Shown here piece after piece: positions 50,744-58,847 of a DNA stretch of 64,000 nt. Position 1 is the first letter of the stretch, and every line of letters begins with the position of its first letter. Position numbers and translations under genes: made by a program. Origin of the DNA: Streptomyces sp. R33 (lineage in GTDB: Bacteria > Actinomycetota > Actinomycetes > Streptomycetales > Streptomycetaceae); NCBI RefSeq assembly GCF_041200175.1, contig NZ_CP165727.1, positions 4,777,501-4,841,500 of the forward strand, written 5' to 3'. The notes under the pieces were generated by a model, which did not search any database, was not told the origin of the DNA, and was given only the letters and a program-made list of their open reading frames with translations.

Positions 50744-51316
50744 ATGATCCAGATCCCGTCCGACCTGAACCCGGGCCTCGTCCCCCTCGCCTTCCTCCTC
50801 GGCACCTGGGAGGGCGCGGGCGTCTTCGACTTCCCCGGTGAGGAGAAGTGCAACTTCGGCCAGGAAGTCGTCTTCAGCCACGACGGCCGGGACTTCCTGG
50901 AGTACACCTCCCACAGCTGGGTCCTCGACGCCGACGGCAACAAGGTGCGGCCGCTGGAGTCCGAGTCCGGCTACTGGCGCATCGACAAGGACCGCAAGGT
51001 CGAGATCGTCATGGTCCGCGACCAGGGCGTCGTCGAGGTCTGGTACGGCGAGCTCGCCGACCAGAAGCCGCAGATCGACCTGGTGACGGACGCCGTCGCG
51101 CGCACCGCGGCCTCCGGCCCGTACAGCGGCGGCAAGCGGCTCTACGGCTACGTGAAGAGCGACCTGATGTGGGTCGGCGAGAAGGCCACGCCGGACGTCG
51201 AGCTGCGTCCGTACATGTCGGCCCAGCTCAAGAAGGTCGTCACGCCCGAGGAGGTCGCCGAGATGGCGCGCAACCTGCCGGACATGCCGGACGACGGCAT
51301 CGCCTTCTTCCGCTGA
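50744..51316 (+). CDS. Nitrobindin-like FABP family protein
   Basis: 190 residues. GTWEGAGVFDFP (about 20-31) is the GxWxGxG motif of nitrobindin/FABP-like beta-barrels, followed by alternating strands to about 150. In haem-binding nitrobindins a His near the C terminus ligates the iron; here the equivalent segment reads ELRPYMSAQLKK, with Tyr at that place. It may therefore not bind haem in the usual way, or bind another ligand. The terminator palindrome at 51363 follows. Confidence 0.82.
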   Translation: MIQIPSDLNPGLVPLAFLLGTWEGAGVFDFPGEEKCNFGQEVVFSHDGRDFLEYTSHSWVLDADGNKVRPLESESGYWRIDKDRKVEIVMVRDQGVVEVWYGELADQKPQIDLVTDAVARTAASGPYSGGKRLYGYVKSDLMWVGEKATPDVELRPYMSAQLKKVVTPEEVAEMARNLPDMPDDGIAFFR

Positions 51317-51362
51317 GCCGCTGAGCCTGCGACGCGTCGAACGGCTTTCCACAGACTGTGCA

Positions 51363-51398
51363 AGAAGGGGACCACGGGCCGGCCCGTGGTCCCCTTCT
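51363..51398. terminator. Perfect 36-bp palindrome between FABP gene and nur
   Basis: AGAAGGGGACCACGGGCC (51363-51380) is followed at once by its exact reverse complement (51381-51398): an 18-bp stem without a loop. It lies 47 bp after the FABP stop and 19 bp before the nur start. It can terminate the first gene, and as DNA it could also be an operator for nur. Confidence 0.75.
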
Positions 51399-51416
51399 CG
51401 CGCTTACACTGGCCGG

Positions 51417-51872
51417 GTGGGGACCATCGGAGACACCGGCAGTGCTGACTGGAAGACCGACCTGCGGCAGCGCGGATACCGGCTGACCCCGCAGCGCCAG
51501 CTCGTGCTGGAAGCGGTCGACACGCTGGAGCACGCGACCCCGGACGAGATCCTCGCGCACGTGCGCAAGACCGCCTCCGGAGTGAACATCTCCACCGTCT
51601 ACCGCACGCTGGAGCTCCTCGAGGAGCTGAAGCTCGTCTCGCACGCCCACCTCGGGCACGGCGCCCCCACGTACCACCTCGCCGACCGGCACCACCACAT
51701 CCACCTGGTCTGCCGCGAGTGCACCGAGGTGATCGAGGCGGACGTGGACATCGCCGCCGAGTTCACCGCGAAGCTGCGCGCCACCTTCGGCTTCGAGACC
51801 GACATGAAGCACTTCGCGATCTTCGGACTCTGCAGGAAGTGCGCCGCGAAGCAGCACGACGCTCCGGCATAG
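51417..51872 (+). CDS. nur: Nickel-responsive Fur-family regulator Nur
   Basis: 151 residues. Winged helix: LRQRGYRLTPQRQLVLEAVD and NISTVYRTLELLEEL. Metal-binding region: YHLADRHHHIHLVCREC with His cluster and first CxxC, and FGLCRKCAAK with second CxxC. The whole sequence matches Nur of S. coelicolor, which with nickel represses nickel uptake and the iron superoxide dismutase gene. GTG start at 51417. The palindrome just upstream may be part of its control region. Confidence 0.9.
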   Translation: MGTIGDTGSADWKTDLRQRGYRLTPQRQLVLEAVDTLEHATPDEILAHVRKTASGVNISTVYRTLELLEELKLVSHAHLGHGAPTYHLADRHHHIHLVCRECTEVIEADVDIAAEFTAKLRATFGFETDMKHFAIFGLCRKCAAKQHDAPA

Positions 51873-51904
51873 GAGCGGGCCGGGCCGGGTCGTAGGCTGG
51901 TGGC

Positions 51905-52873
51905 ATGACCAGCAGCCCCTTGCTCCATCTCCCCGGCGCCGTACCGGCCGAAGGCCGCGACGAGGGCGTCGCCGCCCACTACGGAGAGCTGTACGGCGAA
52001 CAACGCGCGCTCGCCGACGGCCGCGGTTTCGTGGACCTCTCGCACCGCGGAGTCGTCACCGTCACCGGACCGGAGCGGCTGAGCTGGCTGCACTTGCTGC
52101 TCACCCAGCACCTCACCGAACTCCCGCCCGGGCAGGCCACCGAGGCGCTGATCCTCTCCGCCAACGGCCACATCGAGCACGCGCTCTACCTCGTCGACGA
52201 CGGCGAGACCGTGTGGGCGCACGTGGAGCCCGGCACCCAGGAGGCGCTGATCGCCTACCTGGAGTCGATGAAGTTCTTCTACCGCGTCGAAGTGGCCGAC
52301 CGCACCGCCGACTTCGCCGTCGTGCACCTGCCGGCCGGCTCCATCGCCGAGGTCGCCAAGGAGTACGCCGTACGGGAGACCGCGCACGGCCGCGACGTCT
52401 TCCTGCCCCGCGCCGAGCTGGAGGCCTTCGCCGCCGCGCACGGCCCGGCCGCCGGGCTGCTCGCGTACGAGGCCCTGCGCGTGGAGGCGCACCGGCCGCG
52501 GCTCGGCCTGGAGACCGACCACCGCACCATCCCGCACGAGCTCGGCTGGATCGGCACCGCCGTGCACCTCCAGAAGGGCTGCTACCGCGGCCAGGAGACG
52601 GTGGCCCGCGTCCACAACCTGGGCAAGCCCCCGCGCCGCCTGGTCTTCCTGCACCTGGACGGCTCCGAGGTGCTGCTCCCGGCACACGGCACCCCGATCC
52701 GGCTCGCCGCCGACGGGGAGGAGGGCCGCCAGCTGGGCTTCGTGACCACCGCGGTCCGCCACCACGAGCTGGGCCCGATCGCCCTGGCGCTGGTCAAGCG
52801 GAACGTGCCGGTCGACGCCCCGCTGCTGGCCGGGAAGACGGCCGCCGCGCAGGAGGTCGTCGTGGCGCCGTAA
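51905..52873 (+). CDS. ygfZ: YgfZ/GcvT-like folate-binding protein
   Basis: 322 residues. The signature KGCYRGQETVARVHNLGKPPR (about 225-245) contains the conserved Cys of YgfZ proteins. These resemble the glycine-cleavage T protein, bind tetrahydrofolate, and help iron-sulfur proteins mature. N-terminal FVDLSHRGVVTVTGPERLSWLHLL is typical. It is convergent with dtd. Confidence 0.92.
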   Translation: MTSSPLLHLPGAVPAEGRDEGVAAHYGELYGEQRALADGRGFVDLSHRGVVTVTGPERLSWLHLLLTQHLTELPPGQATEALILSANGHIEHALYLVDDGETVWAHVEPGTQEALIAYLESMKFFYRVEVADRTADFAVVHLPAGSIAEVAKEYAVRETAHGRDVFLPRAELEAFAAAHGPAAGLLAYEALRVEAHRPRLGLETDHRTIPHELGWIGTAVHLQKGCYRGQETVARVHNLGKPPRRLVFLHLDGSEVLLPAHGTPIRLAADGEEGRQLGFVTTAVRHHELGPIALALVKRNVPVDAPLLAGKTAAAQEVVVAP

Positions 52874-52879
52874 CGGCGT

Positions 52880-53305
52880 CTAGATGTCGATGACGATGGT
52901 GAACGGGCCGTGGTTGGTCAGCGAGACGCGCATGTCCGCGCCGAACCGGCCCGTCTCCACCGTCGCCCCCAGTGCGCGCAGCTGCGCGACGACCTCGTCG
53001 ACCAGCGGCTCCGCGACCTCGCCGGGCGCCGCCGCGTTCCACGTGGGGCGCCGGCCCTTGCGGGCGTCCCCGTAGAGCGTGAACTGCGAGATCACCAGAA
53101 GCGGCGCACCGATGTCGCTGCAGGACTTCTCCGCCTCCAGGATCCGCACGGACCACAGCTTGCGCGCCAGCTGCGCCGCCTTCTCCGGGGTGTCGTCGTG
53201 GGTCACCCCCACCAGCACGCACAGCCCCTCGCCGACGATCTCGCCCACGGTCTCGCCGGCCACGACGACGCTCGCGCCGTCCACCCTCTGCACCACTGCT
53301 CGCAT
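52880..53305 (-). CDS. dtd: D-aminoacyl-tRNA deacylase
   Basis: 141 residues. The motifs SQFTLYGD (about 73-80) and TNHGPFTI (about 129-136), which build the active site across the dimer, are intact. It hydrolyses D-amino acids wrongly attached to tRNA. The length matches the family (about 145). It ends 7 bp past the convergent ygfZ stop and starts about 160 bp from the divergent rsiG gene. Confidence 0.95.
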   Translation of the reverse strand: MRAVVQRVDGASVVVAGETVGEIVGEGLCVLVGVTHDDTPEKAAQLARKLWSVRILEAEKSCSDIGAPLLVISQFTLYGDARKGRRPTWNAAAPGEVAEPLVDEVVAQLRALGATVETGRFGADMRVSLTNHGPFTIVIDI

Positions 53306-53467
53306 ACCACCTGTGTATCAGGCGTGCACCCATCAGGGGCCGATCGGGTGGAGTGGGACTGCACCTGCACCACGGAGAGTGGCACGATGCACGCAGGCGG
53401 TGCTTCCCTCCGGTCCCACGGGCCGGGCGAGACCCCATGCACCGGTCGAGGGGACGGACACGTTCAC

Positions 53468-54076
53468 ATGAATACTTCTGGTACCTCGGTACCTGCATCA
53501 CCCGTACCTGCATCATCTGCGGCCACTGCGGCCGGCGCGGTCCGACCGCCCGCGCAGCGCACGGGCGAGGAGCAGGCGCCGACCACGCCCGCCACCGCGC
53601 TCGGGCTGCCGGAACTGCGCACGCTGCGCCGCGACGCGCAGCGCGACGAGGCCGATCTGAGCTACGTACGCAGACTCCTCCAGGGCCGGATCGACATCCT
53701 GCGCGCCGAACTGGCCCGGCGCAGCGACCCGGAGGCGCCGGTGACCCCGGAGCCGCCGGTGGTCGACCGGCTCTCGGAGATCCTCGCCGACGCGCCCTCC
53801 AGCCGCAGCGCCTCCGCCCGGCACGTCACGCTCGGCACCCCGCACAGCGAGGAGTTCCGGCTGCTGGCCGCGGAGATGCTGTCCGACGTGGAGCTGTCGG
53901 ACCTGGACGCCCGAACCGACGGCGAACTGCACGAAGCGATGGGCCGGTTGGTGCGGTACGAGCAGCAGGTCTCGCGGCGCCGGCAGCAACTGCAGCGCAC
54001 GGCGGACGACTGCAGTACGGAGATCACCCGGCGCTACCGGGAGGGCGAGGCGCAGGTGGACGACCTGCTGGTGTAG
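53468..54076 (+). CDS. rsiG: Anti-sigma factor RsiG (c-di-GMP-dependent, WhiG antagonist)
   Basis: 202 residues from ATG 53468 (an in-frame ATG at 53387 with a good GGAG site would add 27 residues). After a disordered start, a long helical hairpin carries two copies of the signature E(X)3S(X)2R(X)3Q(X)3D: E61-S65-R68-Q72-D76 and E165-S169-R172-Q176-D180. That exact motif is known from RsiG, which binds a c-di-GMP dimer and then holds the sporulation sigma factor WhiG inactive. Both copies are complete here. whiG is not in the window. Confidence 0.9.
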   Translation: MNTSGTSVPASPVPASSAATAAGAVRPPAQRTGEEQAPTTPATALGLPELRTLRRDAQRDEADLSYVRRLLQGRIDILRAELARRSDPEAPVTPEPPVVDRLSEILADAPSSRSASARHVTLGTPHSEEFRLLAAEMLSDVELSDLDARTDGELHEAMGRLVRYEQQVSRRRQQLQRTADDCSTEITRRYREGEAQVDDLLV

Positions 54077-54138
54077 GCGGTCCGGGCGCAGGGAAATTCA
54101 GGCGACTGGGCCCGGGGCTGCGGTTAGCGTGGCCGGTT

Positions 54139-55383
54139 ATGAGTGCAGACGTCCGGCCGATCGCCGCATCCGAACTCCCCGAGTGGCTCCGAGCCGTGAA
54201 CACCGGCTTCCTGCGCCCCGAGCGCGTCACCGAGTCCGACGTCGCCCAGCGGGCCGAGCACACCGACCTGGAGCGCACGCTGGGCGCCTTCGACGCCGGC
54301 ACGGGCCGCTGCGTGGCCACCTTCCGCTCCTTCGCCCAGGAGCTGACCGTCCCGGGCGGCGCGGCCGTGCCCGCGAGCGCCGTCACCAATGTCGCCGTAC
54401 TGCCCACGCACCGCCGCCAAGGCCTGCTGACCCGGATGATGGCCGCCGAGCTGGCGGCCGCGCAGGCCCGCGGCGACGTGGTGGCCACGCTGATCTCCGC
54501 CGAGTACCCGATCTACGGGCGGTACGGCTTCGGGTCCGCGGCCTCGATCGCCGAGTGGGAGATCGACGTGAGCCGCACCGGGCTCGATCCGCGCTGGTCC
54601 GGGCCCGCGGACGGCGGGAGCATCGAGCTGGTGGACGTGGCCGAGGCACACGCGCTCGGCCCCGGGCTGCACGAGCGGCTGCGGGCGGTCTCGCCGGGCG
54701 CGGTCAGCCGGGACGCGCGCTGGTGGCGCCTGGCCTGCGGGCTGGAGGAGACGTCGCTGCGCCCGTACAAGGACAAGTTCCACGCCGTGTACCGGACGGC
54801 GGACGGCGAGCCGGCCGGCATCGCCGTGTACACGGCCGATGACCACTGGACGGACGCGAAGGTCCCGCTCAACACCGTGCAGGTCAAGGAGCTGATCGCG
54901 CTCACGCCGGAAGCGGAGCGCGCCCTGTGGCACTTCCTGTGCTCCATCGACTGGGTGCTGAAGGTCCGCACCGGCTACCGAGCCCCAGACGACCTCGTCC
55001 CGCATCTGCTGCCCGACCCGCGCGCGGCCACGATCGTGACCGCCTCGGACTTCCTGTGGGTGCGGGTGATCGACGTCGTACGGGCCCTGGGCGCGCGGAC
55101 GTACGCCGTGCCCGGGGTCCTCGTGCTCGAGGTGACGGACGCGGCGGGGCCGGCCGCGGGCCGCTACCGGCTCGACGCGGGCACGGGGGAGTGCACGGTC
55201 ACCGAGGAGCCGGCGGACCTGCGGCTCGACGTGTCGGAGCTGGGTTCCTTGTACCTCGGCGACGAGTCGGCGGTGCGGCTCGGGGCCCTGGGGCGGATCA
55301 GGGAGGAGCGGCCGGGGGCGCTGGCGCTCGCGGACGCGGTGTTCCGCACGGCCCGCCGCCCGTGGTGCCCGACGATGTTCTGA
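54139..55383 (+). CDS. Eis-like N-acetyltransferase
   Basis: 414 residues. An N-terminal GNAT domain (VTNVAVLPTHRRQGLLTRMMAAEL, acetyl-CoA loop; ISAEYPIYGRYGFGSA with the likely general-acid Tyr) is followed by a second GNAT-like region and an SCP2-like C-terminal domain (RYRLDAGTGECTVTEEPADLRLDVSELGSLYLG). It ends in PTMF; in Eis the C-terminal carboxylate of Phe takes part in catalysis. Eis enzymes acetylate amines, including aminoglycosides in mycobacteria; the substrate here is unknown. Confidence 0.88.
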   Translation: MSADVRPIAASELPEWLRAVNTGFLRPERVTESDVAQRAEHTDLERTLGAFDAGTGRCVATFRSFAQELTVPGGAAVPASAVTNVAVLPTHRRQGLLTRMMAAELAAAQARGDVVATLISAEYPIYGRYGFGSAASIAEWEIDVSRTGLDPRWSGPADGGSIELVDVAEAHALGPGLHERLRAVSPGAVSRDARWWRLACGLEETSLRPYKDKFHAVYRTADGEPAGIAVYTADDHWTDAKVPLNTVQVKELIALTPEAERALWHFLCSIDWVLKVRTGYRAPDDLVPHLLPDPRAATIVTASDFLWVRVIDVVRALGARTYAVPGVLVLEVTDAAGPAAGRYRLDAGTGECTVTEEPADLRLDVSELGSLYLGDESAVRLGALGRIREERPGALALADAVFRTARRPWCPTMF

Positions 55384-55454
55384 TGCCGCGGGCACGAGGG
55401 GACATGACAGGGCATGGGATTGTTGGTGCACGACCGAGGAGTGGGCTGAACTAC

Positions 55455-56222
55455 GTGGCTTCGATTGTGGAAACCCTGCGCGCGGCGGGTTGCGTCTTCG
55501 CGGAGGAGGAGGCGGAGCTGCTGACGGCTGCCGCCGAGGACGACGGCCACCTGGCGGACCTGGTGGCCCGCCGGAGCGGCGGCGAACCGCTGGAACACGT
55601 CGTCGGCTGGGCGGAGTTCTGCGGGCTGCGCATGCGCGTGGGCGAGGGGGCGTTCGTACCGCGCCGGCGCACGGAGTTCCTGGTGCAGGAGGCCGTGGCG
55701 CTGGGCCGGCCGGACGCGGTGGTGCTGGACCTGTGCTGCGGGGTCGGCGCGCTGGGCGCGGCGGTGGCGGCGCAGCTGGGCGGCCGGGTGGAACTGCACG
55801 CGGCGGACATCGACCCGGCGGCGCTGGCGTACGCGCGGCTCAACGTGGCCCCCTACGGCGGGCGGGTCCACGAGGGCGACCTGTACGCCGCGCTCCCGGA
55901 CTCGCTGCGCGGCCGGGTGGACCTGCTGGTGGTCAACGCCCCGTACGTGCCGACGGAGGAGATCGGGCTGCTCCCCCCGGAGGCCCGCGACCACGAGCCC
56001 CTGGCCTCCCTGGACGGCGGCGCGGACGGCCTGGACGTCCACCGCCGGGTCGCGGCGGGGGCCCTGCCGTGGCTGGCGCCGGGCGGCCGGCTGCTGATCG
56101 AGACGAGCGCCCGCCAGTCCCCGCAGACGGCCTCGGCCCTCTCGGCGGCGGGCCTGGCCGTCCGCGCGACCACGTCGGAGGAACTGCACGCCACGGTGGT
56201 GATCGGCACCCGCGCGGCATAG
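55455..56222 (+). CDS. HemK-like putative protein N5-glutamine methyltransferase
   Basis: 255 residues. N-terminal helical domain (about 1-75), then a class I methyltransferase fold with VLDLCCGVGALGAAVAA (motif I, SAM binding) and ADIDPAALAYARLN. The active-site motif reads NAPYVP instead of the NPPY of release-factor methyltransferase PrmC. Such variants form a separate actinobacterial HemK-like family. The target is unknown. GTG at 55455 is used; an upstream in-frame ATG is possible. Confidence 0.85.
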   Translation: MASIVETLRAAGCVFAEEEAELLTAAAEDDGHLADLVARRSGGEPLEHVVGWAEFCGLRMRVGEGAFVPRRRTEFLVQEAVALGRPDAVVLDLCCGVGALGAAVAAQLGGRVELHAADIDPAALAYARLNVAPYGGRVHEGDLYAALPDSLRGRVDLLVVNAPYVPTEEIGLLPPEARDHEPLASLDGGADGLDVHRRVAAGALPWLAPGGRLLIETSARQSPQTASALSAAGLAVRATTSEELHATVVIGTRAA

Positions 56223-56270
56223 GCCGGCACGGCCGGAAGGCCGGGCAGCACCAGGACAAAGGCTCGGTTC

Positions 56271-56810
56271 CTATTCGTAGACCTGCGCGGCACCGAGCTG
56301 CTGGGCGACCGACCGCCAGGTGACCGGCTCGAGTTCGTGGGCATGGGGGGTGGCCGCGAGCCATGCGGCCCAGGCGTCGAACCACGCGTGCGGGGTGCCG
56401 TGAGCCCAGCTGCCGCCGTCGCCGGCCCACAGGCCGCGGGCGGCGCGGGCGCGCATCTCCCGCCTGTCGCGGGCGAAGTCCACGGCCAGCGTCGCCAGGT
56501 ACCGGCGCAGGTCCGCCGCGTCCGACACCGCGTCCTCGTCCGTCGGGGGCTCGGCGAGCGCGGGGTCCCGACGCGGCTCGGCCGTGCGCGCCCGGTACAG
56601 CTGGCAGGCCAGCCCGCGCCAGCCGCCGCCGAGCGACGCGGCGGCGTCGAGGTGCCGGTCCAGTACCGTCACCCAGCCCCACAGGAAGCCGTCGACGCCC
56701 CGGTCCGCGCGGGCGGCCCCGTCCTCGGCCGAAAGCAGGAGCAGGTACGCGACGAGGTCGGGGCGGGACTCCACACGCTGCCACGCCTCGACGTTCCCGG
56801 GTGCGGTCAT
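56271..56810 (-). CDS. Hypothetical protein (DUF7660-like N terminus)
   Basis: 179 residues, soluble, helical, Trp-rich. The opening WQRVESRPDLVAYLLLLSAED and DGFLWGWVTVLDRHLDAA resembles the DUF7660 pattern found in possible immunity proteins. The C-terminal half (SWAHGTPHAWFDAWAAWLAATPHA) has no match I know. No toxin or partner gene is next to it. ATG at 56810. Confidence 0.6.
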   Translation of the reverse strand: MTAPGNVEAWQRVESRPDLVAYLLLLSAEDGAARADRGVDGFLWGWVTVLDRHLDAAASLGGGWRGLACQLYRARTAEPRRDPALAEPPTDEDAVSDAADLRRYLATLAVDFARDRREMRARAARGLWAGDGGSWAHGTPHAWFDAWAAWLAATPHAHELEPVTWRSVAQQLGAAQVYE

Positions 56811-56977
56811 GGGGTGAGCGTACGGACAACGCGGTGACGGGGCGAACGAGTTGACCGGTCGGGCGGTCCTCCCCCGTCCGGGGGAGGACCGGCCGACCGC
56901 GGCTCCTTCCCCGGGCGGCTCCGAGCCGGTTCCCGGGGCCGATGTACGGGCACCGGCCGGCCGACACGATGGTGTAC

Positions 56978-57508
56978 ATGACGAACACTCAGCAGATCGG
57001 CCCCACCGCTGCGCCGGCGCCCCGCTGGGCGGTCCGGGCCGCGCACGCCACCGCGCTGCTCACCCTTCCGTCGGGCATCTGGCGCCTGCTCCTGGCCGCG
57101 GGCTTCCTCGCGGGGTACACCGAGACCGGCTACGCGGCCGCCGGACTGCCCGGCTGGGGCCGGGTGATCGTGGCCGCCGTCAGCGTGGGCAGCGAGCTGC
57201 TGGCGCTGCTCACGCTCGGCCTGGTCCGGCCCTGGGGCGAGGTCCTCCCGTCCCGGGTCCCGTTCTTCGGCGGCCGCCGGGTCCCGCCGCGGCCGGTCAC
57301 GGTGGTGGCCGGCGCCGGGGCCGTCGTCCTGACCTGCCTGTGGACCCCGTTCCTCCTGTGGTGGACGCTCCCCAATTCGGACATGACCCCCGTGGGGGCA
57401 ACGGTCGTGGGGTTCCTCTACCTCCCCCTTGTCGCCTGGGGGCCCCTCCTGGCGGCCGTCACGGTTTCCTATCACCGCCGCCACCGCCGCCTTAGGCTGG
57501 CAGCGTGA
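56978..57508 (+). CDS. Four-helix membrane protein, coupled to AraC regulator
   Basis: 176 residues. About four hydrophobic helices (HATALLTLPSGIWRLLLAAGFLAG; RVIVAAVSVGSELLALLTLGLV; PVTVVAGAGAVVLTCLWTPFLLWW; ATVVGFLYLPLVAWGPLLAAVTV) and a basic C terminus (YHRRHRRLRLAA). No named family. The stop overlaps the GTG start of the AraC-type regulator as GTGA, so the two are translated together; it may be a membrane partner or target of that regulator. Confidence 0.7.
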   Translation: MTNTQQIGPTAAPAPRWAVRAAHATALLTLPSGIWRLLLAAGFLAGYTETGYAAAGLPGWGRVIVAAVSVGSELLALLTLGLVRPWGEVLPSRVPFFGGRRVPPRPVTVVAGAGAVVLTCLWTPFLLWWTLPNSDMTPVGATVVGFLYLPLVAWGPLLAAVTVSYHRRHRRLRLAA

Positions 57509-57939
57509 ACCTCGAGGACCTCGTACGGCTGCGCCGGGCCCGGGACGCGATGGACCGCGACTACGCGCAGCCCTTGGACGTCCCGGCGCTGGCGCGGGTC
57601 GCCCTCATGTCGCCCGGGCACTTCTCGCGCAGCTTCCGGGCCGCCTTCGGGGAGACCCCGTACAGCTATCTGATGACCCGCCGCGTCGAGCGGGCCAAGG
57701 CGCTGCTGCGGCGGGGCGACCTCAGTGTGACGGAGGTCTGCTTCGCGGTCGGCTGTACCTCGCTCGGGTCGTTCAGCTCCCGCTTCACGGAGCTGGTCGG
57801 CGAGAGCCCGAGCGCGTACCGGGCCCGCCGCCACGACCCCGGCGCGGCCGTCCCGGCGTGCATCGCCAAGATCCACACCCGGCCGGTCCGAAGGGGCACG
57901 GTCGCGGGCGGAGGAGCGGAAACGGGCGCCCGCCCGTAG
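57505..57939 (+). CDS. AraC-family helix-turn-helix regulator (DNA-binding domain only)
   Basis: 144 residues. Two helix-turn-helix motifs of the AraC type: LDVPALARVALMSPGHFSRSFRAAFGETPYSYLMTRRVERA and VTEVCFAVGCTSLGSFSSRFTELVGESPSAYR. No effector domain precedes them, so it may be constitutively active or need a partner. The C-terminal 35 residues are Arg/Gly-rich. GTG start coupled to the upstream membrane-protein gene. A VOC protein follows 10 bp later. Confidence 0.88.
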   Translation: MNLEDLVRLRRARDAMDRDYAQPLDVPALARVALMSPGHFSRSFRAAFGETPYSYLMTRRVERAKALLRRGDLSVTEVCFAVGCTSLGSFSSRFTELVGESPSAYRARRHDPGAAVPACIAKIHTRPVRRGTVAGGGAETGARP

Positions 57940-57949
57940 CGTCGGTGGC

Positions 57950-58369
57950 ATGGAGATCAAGCTGTCCCAGTGCTTCATCGCCGTCGACGACCACGACAGG
58001 GCGCTCGCCTTCTACCGCGACGCCCTCGGCATGGAGGTCCGCAACGACGTGGCCTTCGAGGGGATGCGCTGGGTGACCATCGGCTCACCCGCGCAGCCGG
58101 ACGTGGAGATAGTCCTCGAACCGCCGGCCGCGAACCCGAACGCCTCGCCGGCCGACAGGCAGGCGATGGCCGAGCTGCTCGCCAAGGGCATGCTGCGCGG
58201 CGTGATCTTCTCCACCGACGACGTCGACGCCGCCTTCGAGCGCATCCGCGCCGCGGGCGGCGAGGTGCTCCAGGAGCCGGTCGACCAGCCGTACGGGGTC
58301 CGCGACTGCGCCTTCCGCGACCCGGCCGGCAACATGCTGCGCTTCAACCAGCCGCGCGCCGGTGGGTGA
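57950..58369 (+). CDS. VOC family protein (glyoxalase/bleomycin-resistance fold)
   Basis: 139 residues. Two beta-alpha-beta-beta-beta modules: KLSQCFIAVDDHDRALAFYRDALGME and MLRGVIFSTDDVDAAFERIRAAGGEVLQEP, ending RDPAGNMLRFNQP. VOC proteins use metal to bind or convert small molecules. The substrate is unknown. Probably the third gene of the small operon with the AraC regulator. Confidence 0.88.
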   Translation: MEIKLSQCFIAVDDHDRALAFYRDALGMEVRNDVAFEGMRWVTIGSPAQPDVEIVLEPPAANPNASPADRQAMAELLAKGMLRGVIFSTDDVDAAFERIRAAGGEVLQEPVDQPYGVRDCAFRDPAGNMLRFNQPRAGG

Positions 58370-58371
58370 TT

Positions 58372-58391
58372 TTGCAAGCAGGCGCTTGCAA
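58372..58391. promoter_or_regulatory. Operator palindrome upstream of XRE gene
   Basis: TTGCAAGC-AGGC-GCTTGCAA is a perfect 8-bp inverted repeat with a 4-bp spacer. It starts 2 bp after the VOC stop and ends 29 bp before the XRE start, so it is probably the XRE regulator's own binding site. Confidence 0.7.
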
Positions 58392-58420
58392 TAGTTAGCG
58401 GAGTCCGGCAGGATCGACGC

Positions 58421-58822
58421 ATGGCATCGCTCAACGTCGGAAATCTCGGCGAGTACCTCCGCGAGCAGCGGCGGCAGGCCCAGCTCTCGCTGCGGCAGCT
58501 GGCCGACGCGGCGGGGGTGTCGAATCCGTACCTGAGCCAGATCGAGCGCGGGCTGCGCAAGCCGAGCGCGGACATCCTGCAGCAGCTGGCCAAGGCGCTG
58601 CGGATCTCCGCGGAGACGCTGTACGTGCAGGCCGGGATCCTCGACGAGCGGGATCGCGACGAGGTGGAGACGCGGGCCGCGATACTCGGCGACCCGTCCA
58701 TCAACGAGCGGCAGAAGCAGGTGCTGCTCCAGATCTACGACTCGTTCCGCAAGGAGAACGCGGCCGAGACCGAACCGGCCGGCGCGGACGACGACGACAC
58801 CGACATGCACCCTACGAACTGA
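58421..58822 (+). CDS. XRE-family helix-turn-helix regulator
   Basis: 133 residues. HTH_3 domain: LGEYLREQRRQAQLSLRQLADAAGVSNPYLSQIERGLRKPSADILQQLAKAL (about 8-60). C-terminal half is charged and helical (SINERQKQVLLQIYDSF), ending in an acidic tail (DDDDTD). It is the counterpart of mycobacterial Rv0474, which lies next to hbhA. The strong palindrome upstream suggests self-regulation, and perhaps control of the downstream HbhA-like gene. Confidence 0.88.
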   Translation: MASLNVGNLGEYLREQRRQAQLSLRQLADAAGVSNPYLSQIERGLRKPSADILQQLAKALRISAETLYVQAGILDERDRDEVETRAAILGDPSINERQKQVLLQIYDSFRKENAAETEPAGADDDDTDMHPTN

Positions 58823-58847
58823 ACTGTGATCCGGGAGGACCAGCCAC

